A stretch of 64,000 bases of DNA, taken from Aldrovandia affinis (taxonomy: Eukaryota > Chordata > Actinopteri > Notacanthiformes > Halosauridae). The notes under the pieces were generated by a model. It was not told the origin of the DNA. It worked only from the letters and a program-made list of their open reading frames with translations, and did not search any database. Positions 55,685 through 64,000 of this stretch are shown here, piece after piece. Positions within the stretch are counted from its first letter, which is position 1. Every line of letters begins with the position of its first letter. The position numbers and the translations under genes were made by a program. Where the stretch lies: the NCBI GenBank assembly GCA_029706075.1, contig JAINUG010000196.1, positions 891,501 through 955,500 of the forward strand, given 5' to 3'.

Positions 55685-58600
55685 CAGTACACAGAGAGTG
55701 AAGCTCTTGTAGCAGGATTCTGAAACACTCAGTCACCTTACCTAATACCCTTACAGTTCAGTTCAGTGTTACGAAAGTGTGACACTACATCTGTACAGCT
55801 AGAAAGAAAGACAGGATGCAAAAAATGTGTTTTGAAATGATATATGCACAGTGCACAGCTAAAAGAGACTAGGACATAGGTCAAATGAGCTACATATTTA
55901 TGGGCATAACTATTTTTATGAATATTCATTTGTAGTTTATTTTATTATGGGATGTAACAGACTGAGAGTGTGTGTGTGTGTGTATGTTTGGGGACGCAAG
56001 TGCGTATGTGTAATGTTTATGGTACCAATGTCCTGTTTTAAAATGAAAGGGTACTGAATATTATTCAGAATTTAAATGCATTATTATTGATTTATAATTG
56101 GTCAGAAACAAATGGCCAACGTTGATAAACAGGAATAATTATCGTATGAAAAAGTATAAAATGTCTGGTTCTAAAAACTGTGTTTGCACTGTAGCTTAAA
56201 TAGGTTTTCGAATACCTCTTGTTTAACTGAGACCTTTGCAACAGCTTTTTAACCTTTTGTACTGAAAAAAATGTGAGTCAGCATTCTGAATTCTGAACCA
56301 GTCCATATATTCGGGAGCAAAGATTCACTGTGTGACCCAGTTTTACAGGGCTAAAATGTGTTGCGTTTGCTGGATTTAAAAATTACTTGTACATTAACTT
56401 GTAAAATGTTAAAATGTTCTTCTGTACATGTTCTAAGAACACTTCCAATCTCACTGCCAACCTCAAAAAATTGTGAGTTCTGATGGACCATGTGCGGATG
56501 CAATGTTGCCTAAGCACTGAAAGGCAAGGTGTTCCTGTGGAATCCCACCTTTGTGTGAAAGCAGAACTCAAAATGTTGATTTAATAAATGCAATCAGTGT
56601 CAAGACGAGTTATAATCATCATAGTTATACCTATCCCAGCACTGAAGCAAGGTTTCAGATTGATAGGGAGTGTTCAAGCGTCATAGGACCAATCGTGATT
56701 ATTTATGCTTCAGAAGAAACCTTGGGCTGTTCTATGAGAGGAAAGTGTTTGGTTGAACATTTTGCTCAAAGTCGTTATTAACAACTTTCCTGGTGAATGT
56801 ATAGGGTGCCATTATGTTGTCTGTTTCTGCCTCTTGTCTTGAGTAGCCTATTAAAACCCACCATAAATACAGCAGTCAATGTATTTATGCCTCTACTGGA
56901 AGTCCTAGGCAGACCACGCACAAAGGAATCTAGCATAAGACAGCGGTGAGGAAAATTGTGTATAAATTAACCTTGTATTTATAAGTCAATGTATTTAGAT
57001 GTGCTTGGTATGTCCAACAGAACCCCCCCCTTCCCATTTTTATTAATCTTAAAATTCATTTCAAACTCCTGTAAGGTAAGAAATATTATTATTAATATTA
57101 TTATTTCAGAGAATAGCCCATGGTGGCCTTTCTTTTACATTTTAAGCATTTAGCAGACATTTTATTGCACTGCATGTAGTACTTATGGATGGTAATGATA
57201 AACCAGATTCATGCTCTGACATTTTTTCTTACAAACCTGAGACTTTTAGAAGATTTTTAGTTGGCACTGTCTGAATCGGACGATTTTGTCAAATTAAAGT
57301 ACAAAATGGGTCACGTGCTGATTAAAACCCCCCCCAAAATTTGAGAATACTTTTGTAACAATTATTTTTGTGCATTTTGAAATGACTGTCAAATAAAATA
57401 TGCTTTATATTGTATGCATTAATTGGGGGAAAAACAATTTTTTGTGTACTAGAGTGCTGGAATTGTAAATGCATAATTCCACCATTCAAATGGAACCAGT
57501 GCAATATTCAATCTGTCCAGCAGGTGACACTACACCACCATTATATACCAATCAACCGCTACCCCGTTGTAACTTATGCAAGGGTTATTCAGCTTCTTTT
57601 TTTGTAGACAATACAGCTAAATGTTCTCTCAGTACTACTTTGAGCCCAATTTTATCCCAATATGGCTTCTTCTTAACAATATTACATTCATACTGTGATG
57701 TGCTTTTTATGTTATGACTGTATTATAAATCAGAGATGGCCTTGTAATGTTTGACATTGGCCAACTGTTTTGTATTGGTCATCGCAATTCTGAGCGCAAC
57801 AGCATACTCCTGGTCTATGGTCTGCAGAGACCTGCAGGCGACACTATGACTACTACTGTTGTGTAAGATTACTAACAATCTTACACAAATCTCAGGTCTC
57901 AGACACAACACTGCCATTCCAGTTTTGTTTTACGGGGAACCAATGCAAATTATGACAATTATAAAAACATAATTGCACTGAGAAAAAAAAGATGGGTATT
58001 AATAATTAAAAACAGTATTGCCGTAATGAGTTGCAGTATTCTTACCTTGTGAAAGGGACACATGCTGCAATGCCTTTTTGAGTATGGGTAGGGCACAGGG
58101 TTACCACCCAAAACAATTAAATTATTTGCATCCCAGTTTTGTGTGCCTCTTATTAGCAGAGAGTTTCATTTTGTTGCATAAATCTCTCAACAACAAAAAA
58201 CTAAAACGTTTGGACTTTTATTATTGCTTTCTGCTGTTTGCCACAAAAGTTGTAGAAACAGGAAGTTGTCAAACAAATGTGATAACAATGCCTAATTACT
58301 TCCAGGCAAACCATGCTACTTGATTCCTGCACATAACAACATAAAGTAAGAATGTTTTTTCACAAGAACAGGCCATTCAATGTTACCCAAGAAGGGCTGG
58401 AGTTGGTGCACACATTTGCTCTAGTTCAGTCCTAAAACCCCTGATTCAACAAATCAACCAATCAATGTCTTCATTTAAGACATTGATTAGCTATATCCTG
58501 TTTAGTGCTGGACAAAAGACCAAAAAGCCTGCACCCATGCCAGCCCCTCTAGGATAAGATTGTGGTCCAGTGGTCTCATGAATACCTAGCACTGTGTCTA

Positions 58601-60039
58601 GCCTAGTCTTGAACACCCCAAGGGTGTGCTTCTACTACATGACCTGGCAAGCTACAGTATTCTATGCATTAACAACTCTCTGTATGAAAAACAAATCCTC
58701 ATATCAGTGTGAAATATACCTATTAGTCCCACCTATTCCAGTTTGTTCTGCTGACAAAACTCAACTTGAAATGTCTTGCTATCCACGTTATTAATCCCCT
58801 TTTAAAGGAGTTGATACACACTCAAACATTTGAAGTATTAGTTGAAGTACTTTATATTAGGCCTGTCAAGCTATTTTGATGCACAAGCAGTGCCTTGAGG
58901 TGACAAGGTAACACAAACACCAACCACAGTGCTGACATAAAATTGAGGGTTGCTAATAATTTACCAGGCATATTGTTAATTATGTAGAAGTTACCCTGTT
59001 AGAGAAATATCTTTAATTACCCCAGAATAATTTAACATGTAATACATAACTGAACATTTAATTAACCCTTGTGATTTCCCTCAGGCTGTTATTTCAAAGG
59101 TATTTCTAGGGTGGTTGTGTTTAAAACCCAAATGTCCTGATACCAAAATACCTCTCATGATATCTATTGATTTGTCCCATACAAAATTATGGACAGACAG
59201 GGTTGAGACTTTCAGTGATACACAATCCTGTGGTGGATTTTTGATTTTATGGGCAGAATTTGGGATTTATTCTGATTGTGGTATTTAATTTGGAGTTAAT
59301 TGGCAGAAGAAGAAGTTGTGAAACCCTGACCTCACTTATTGTATTTCTTATGCAGTTTTAATAGAATTGGTTGGGAAGAGGAATTAAATGGATTATGGGG
59401 CCTTTTGCTGAGGGTACAGTGTATGATGTGGCCACCCACCTGTCGGTGTCTAATATGTAGCAGTTAAATTTGGCAGATTTAAATTGATTTCTTTGTGATA
59501 GATTTAATTATGTATGGTCTCATGGTTTTGGGTTCCTCTTGGTTGTTGCCATGTTTAACATCCTAGTGACATTTATGATCATTTCAGACAAGTTTTGAGG
59601 GAGACAAATAATGATGGTTAAAAATAAACAATGCAATTGTTTTACTTCTAAATAAATTATATTACTGGACTACCAACTATTACTACAAGTAATACATGAT
59701 AATTGAATTACAAAAAGTAATACTAGTATTATTACTACTACTGTACCATATGGCTACCACTGATAATAATACAATTTCAAAATATAAAGCAACAAATAAT
59801 CATTTAAATAACATCATCAATAACAATACTTAAATTGCATTATTATTTGTAGTAGTAGTAGTAGTAGTATCATACTTAGTATGTTAATTTAGAGAATAAA
59901 ATGTATTTTGAAATTGTAATATATTATCACTAGTAGGTCAGTAATTTTACATGTAGGCTAGTAGTATTAGTAATAGGCTACTGGTTGTAGTAGTAGCAAT
60001 ATGCTATTATTAGCCTCAGTGTATTTTGTTTTACCATGG
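55685..60039. other. AT-rich spacer between tlcd5 and arhgef12
   Basis: Short GT run at 55968-55983, SINE-tail fragment 57134-57165, inverted-repeat element 58393-58552, (TAG)n near 59851-59869. No coding exon recognised on either strand. Confidence 0.5.
58393..58552. repeat. Inverted-repeat element
   Basis: Ends GGGCTGGAGTTGGTGCA and, inverted, GGGCTGGCATGGGTGCAGG. A central near-perfect palindrome TCAATGTCTT-CATT-TAAGACATTGA lies at about 58463-58487. MITE-like; flanks not resolved. Confidence 0.55.
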
Positions 60040-61884
60040 CGGTGTGAACTTTCAACAATAATTCCCACTGCACAGTTTCAGCCAGTTACAGCCGTAGGTC
60101 CTCTGTGCGAGGGATTATGTTTTTCGGCGGAAGTATAAACCCAGAAATGAGGTAGAGTTTGCGCGGCGGAGTGATCGAAAAATATTGCAAATTTGCTGAA
60201 ACTCATGGAATATTTAGGAAAAATGAATAATCATACAGCAGTGTTGCTACAGTAAGTACATAAAAGTTGGTAGTCGGGGGTGTGCGGCATTAATCTAAAA
60301 ATAACTGTTTTTATCCAGTGAATAACTGCATCTACGGGGTCGACAAAATAGCAACTAAGGGAATTCCGCTGAGAAACAGGATAGCAAAAAACTACTGGAT
60401 TCTGAAAACATGGAGACAAGGAGAGGAGCGAGCCGACTCCAAGTTTTGGGATTTTGAGCCTGAAAATAAGACATCAGGGAATTCTCGAGGTCCTTTTAAA
60501 CGGAAAATGCATCTGACTTTTAACGAATCGCTCGGTTGTCTTTTTTCGATCGCAATATATTTGTGAATTGATTATTTAGGAGCAGAAGGAGAATCGGCGA
60601 GCTAGCCTAGCTAGCAGCTAGCTACAGTAGCTAACATCAAAGAACAGGAAAGTTTTCTACCGTAGAGCTCGTCGGATTGTTTAAATGAAAAGTATTTCAT
60701 TTTGGATGTACGTGAAAGCAAAACGTATTGGAGGACCCACACATGCATGATCATGAAATGAGTTGGTATTTGTAAACAAGAAAAGTGGCCACGGTTTCCA
60801 GAAGTCTCGGAGGGAGAGGGGAAGGTTTTTTTTTTTTCTTTTTGGGGAAAAAGTCTTTCCTTTTTCCACCAGTAGTATACAGTATCAAGAAAGCCAAGAG
60901 GCCTATTTCGAGACGGTGAAGATTCCTTGCGAAAAACTAATGGCACACATTCAACGAGGAATACAGTATCGGTTTGTAACGGGTTAGAAGTTCGTGACGG
61001 ATTCTTTTTCTTTGTTATGAAAGTATCCGAAATTCTCACTAATACGAAGGACGACTCAAGCTACCCGGGATACAGCAATGCAGACTGGGAACACTAACAT
61101 GGGAACATTTTTGACGGAAAACTGAGGAGGAAAAAACACATAAAGCCCACCTAGCAATAGCCTACATTTATCTGTCCGTCAATTCGACAACAAAAAAAAC
61201 ACGAAAAGCATCAAACAAAAAGTGTGATGATAACCTCTCTAAATGAAAAAAGGAAGAATCGTGCAAGTGGACAGAGACGAAGAGTTGGGAAACGTGGAGA
61301 GTGGATGGTTATTTTGCGAGGAAACAAATTAACAATAGGTATAGCTAGCTAGCTAATACTTCTCTGGCGGTATTGACAAAGGCGGCTGCTGCTACAGCGG
61401 CAGGCAAAGCGAACAGGGGAATCTGTTCGCATTTTCTTCTTCTGATAAACAGCATATCTATATATCCATTCCCTCATAAAACATTTCCTGATACTCAGAG
61501 ATAACCGTCGGATTGCACAGACGTCAATATTTTGCGCTTTCAAACGCGCATTTATCGGTTATTTTATAAGAAGGATATTTGTTTACACGTTACATTGATT
61601 TATGATGTTTTTTTTTTATTGCTTTCAGTATTTTTTTTCAACAAGGGAAATAAATAGCTAAACCAACGGGATCCAGCGTCAAGTAGCATATCTTATAAAC
61701 AATCGGTGTTTTTAAACCCGATATTGTTAGATAGCTGTCATTGTTGCTTCTCGTTTCTAAACGTATATCACCTTGACGGATATTAAGGAGGGACCCGCTA
61801 CTTTCCAAAAACACGGAGGGTTTTTGTTTTTTGGTAAAATGCTAATTGGATAAAAGCCGAAGACAAACTAGAAACGAAAGCCCA
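60040..61884 (+). promoter_or_regulatory. arhgef12: Probable arhgef12 promoter and 5' leader
   Basis: A non-coding stretch before the arhgef12 start, richer in CpG-containing motifs than the AT-rich spacer upstream (for example 60110-60180). No splice acceptor is needed before 61885, so much of it may be one long first exon. It has many upstream ATGs, including an 82-codon open frame at 60318-60566. The transcription start cannot be placed from sequence. Confidence 0.5.
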
Positions 61885-61916
61885 ATGAGCGGCACACAGT
61901 CTACAATCACTGACAG
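61885..61916 (+). CDS. arhgef12: arhgef12 (LARG) first coding exon; gene continues beyond the window
   Basis: ATG at 61885 encodes MSGTQSTITD plus the first two bases of a split codon, then donor GTAAAT at 61917. Human ARHGEF12 begins MSGTQSTITDR, with the arginine codon split in the same way. The product is a Rho guanine nucleotide exchange factor linking G-alpha-12/13 and plexin signalling to RhoA; its PDZ, RGS-like, DH and PH domains are all encoded outside the window. The ATG context is weak (C at -3, A at +4). Identification rests on ten residues plus the position next to tlcd5. Confidence 0.88.
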
Positions 61917-64000
61917 GTAAATAACAATTTAACCAAGCTGTAATTTTCTTTCTTTCTTCCTTGCTCTTTTTAATTGTGTTTGCCTTTATTGAATCTTTCT
62001 CACATGTCCCGCATTTTGTTGAGTGTTTGTTTTCTTGAAATTTGAGTATAATTGTATATATATATACAATCGCAAATTGTGACAATTAATTTCCATACAT
62101 ACCATCAAAATGCTTTCACACTTTTGCATTCGGTGTGTTTAGAAGGGGGGTTAAAACAGGGACGCATTGAGTTGTTTGTGTGGGAGATTCCGTTTTGTTT
62201 TATGCATCCAAAGTGATTTTGTGAGTGAGTTTGAAAAGATGCAATTAACCTTGCATGTCATAGGCAGCATATCCACACGCCGACGGCAATAGATGCCAAT
62301 AGATACAGTGGGCTTTTGAGTGTACCGACATGCCCTTGGTGGGCTGTCGCACAACATTGAAATGCACTACAGCCTGCGTTTGAAATGCCGTTCAATGCTG
62401 AATATGTTGATAACAACAAATCACGCCGCTCCTCTGACATAAAACAACAGCAAGAACAGCTTGGAATCTTTTCTTGGAACCTCCCTTTCCGCATAAAGTG
62501 CGAGACAGAAGAAAGTCAGTGATTTTGCTGGTGCGGTCATATTAGCCCCAAGATGGCCTAGACTGCTCTGTTCTTTTTTTAATGACATGTTACACCTATC
62601 CTTACGTAATGTGGCGCGTGGCCTTTCCATCGGTTCACACGAAAGGGATCCCGTCGATAGAACTCACCAAAATAACGCAGAGTACTGGTTATGCAGGGTT
62701 TTTATTAAACCATTAAGTGAGCTTACAGTAGCACATGGAAACCCTTATCCCGTTCTAGAAAGTGTTGCTTTCCTGGTTTCCTGACCTAATCCATTTTACA
62801 GCGGACAGAGGAACTTCAGTTGACTGTAGCCTATGTAGGGTAATAGGCTTGTAATCATGCTTGAAAATATGCAGGATTCCTCGATCACTGTTTTCCCTTT
62901 TGGCTTTACTGGCCATTGTCCAAGTTGGTGTGTTTCTGAGACGGCCTGTTGTAGGGGACACTAAGGGGTCACAGAGACCGGTAAACAGCTGAGGCGTCCA
63001 CCCAGAGTGGCATTTGACTGTAGTGGGTCAGCAGTTCAGGATTGGGCGTGAACAGGTGTAAACTTGAGGTATTTGCGTTTGGGGGCAGGGTCTTGAGCAC
63101 CGATATCCTGAGCTGAATATATGTTGTATTTGAATGATCAATCCCGGCTTTTCTCTTCCCCTTAAAGCACTGCATGAAACTCCAGTTCTTTGTAAACAAT
63201 GAGTCAGATCTGTGTGCACCCAGCCTTCGAGGCAGGACAATGAATAATATAAATGTATTATGTTATGCAGGATTCTTAGGCTCTCCTTCATGAATATTGA
63301 TGAGAACGAATACAAATCAGTATTTTTCTTCTTTTTTTGCTAATTGTAGTATCAAGCCTCTGCATACTGATTCGAGTAATTGATTCCTGGTCTTGTGGTT
63401 GAATATTCCAATGATCGAATATTCAGTCTTGCCCTAGGGAAAATGCTTACACTCTCCTGCTCCTCAATTTGACCATCATGTGCAGTGGTGTCTGAGAAAC
63501 CGCATCGTACACCCAGACGGTGTTGAGTGTGATTTCTGCTATTAGACAGTAGTACCTAATGCCAGATACTGTGTCCTCTAAAATTGAAACCAGTTTGCGT
63601 GCAGTGTTTGGTGTCTGTGACACCCAACAGGAATATAATTATTTATTATCATGTTACTAGTAGTGTAGTGAACCAGATCCACTTATAAGTATGTGGAAAT
63701 AATTAATTCTACACCCCTTTGAAGTCTTCGCAGAGCTTTAAGATGCATCTCTTTTGTGTTACCCCCCCACCACCATGTTGGCACCAACTCACTGGCTTTA
63801 TATAGGCAGAATTTTCCATCCTTGTCCAAGGTCTGACCTTCTTCAGTTTTATAGACTGCACAAGGCCTGCCTCATTACCCAGAATGCATTTCATTTAAGT
63901 CCACTCCAGAACGTTTGTAGACACAACAACGGTTTTCTTATTTAGGCAACATGGCACGTGGGTTACACTTGAGAGGGGTGGAGATCAATTTTACCTTTCT
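61917..64000 (+). other. arhgef12: 5' part of arhgef12 intron 1
   Basis: Follows the arhgef12 exon 1 donor. No exon or recognisable repeat seen to the window end; short AT-rich and pyrimidine runs only. Confidence 0.6.

Overview
The window is ordinary vertebrate nuclear DNA and almost certainly from a teleost fish. It has small exons with GT-AG introns in an AT-rich background, long (GT)n microsatellites, several tRNA-derived SINEs carrying the tail motif common in fish genomes, Tc1-type transposons, a hAT-type MITE and a solo LTR. The species cannot be named from the sequence alone.

Four protein-coding loci are recognisable, all on the + strand. (1) oaf (out at first homolog): the last three coding exons, 16794-18034; the signal-peptide exon is not found here. 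(2) pou2f3 (Oct-11/Skn-1a), a POU-homeodomain transcription factor: twelve coding exons, 31852-47364, which join in frame from the ATG at 31860 into about 395 residues. (3) tlcd5 (TMEM136), a TLC-domain multipass membrane protein: two coding exons, 54159-55559, 242 residues. (4) arhgef12 (LARG), a RhoGEF: only the promoter/leader region and the first coding exon, 61885-61916; the rest lies beyond the window. The order oaf, pou2f3, tlcd5, arhgef12, all in one direction, is the order I recall for human 11q23.3. These neighbours share no pathway; the block is conserved linkage, not an operon.

Layout: 1-16793 is non-coding with microsatellites, a Tc1 copy with a SINE in it, and a long pyrimidine tract before oaf exon 2. 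It is probably oaf intron 1 and/or upstream DNA. 18035-31851 is the oaf 3' region, then a spacer with SINEs, a solo LTR with a hexanucleotide expansion, and octamer motifs near pou2f3. The pou2f3 introns hold three Tc1 elements (one with a SINE inside), a hAT MITE with a perfect 8-bp target duplication and more SINEs. 47365-54158 is spacer and probable tlcd5 promoter, with AGCT-rich palindromic DNA. 55560-60000 is an AT-rich spacer. 60000-61916 is the arhgef12 start region, and 61917-64000 its first intron.

Most notable points: an apparent +1 frameshift in oaf exon 3; a cluster of octamer motifs (ATTTGCAT/ATGCAAAT), the recognition site of POU2F3's own family, in and just upstream of pou2f3; an octamer-containing, relatively GC-rich candidate enhancer in pou2f3 intron 1; and clear insertion histories for several mobile elements. 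I found no new multi-gene system.
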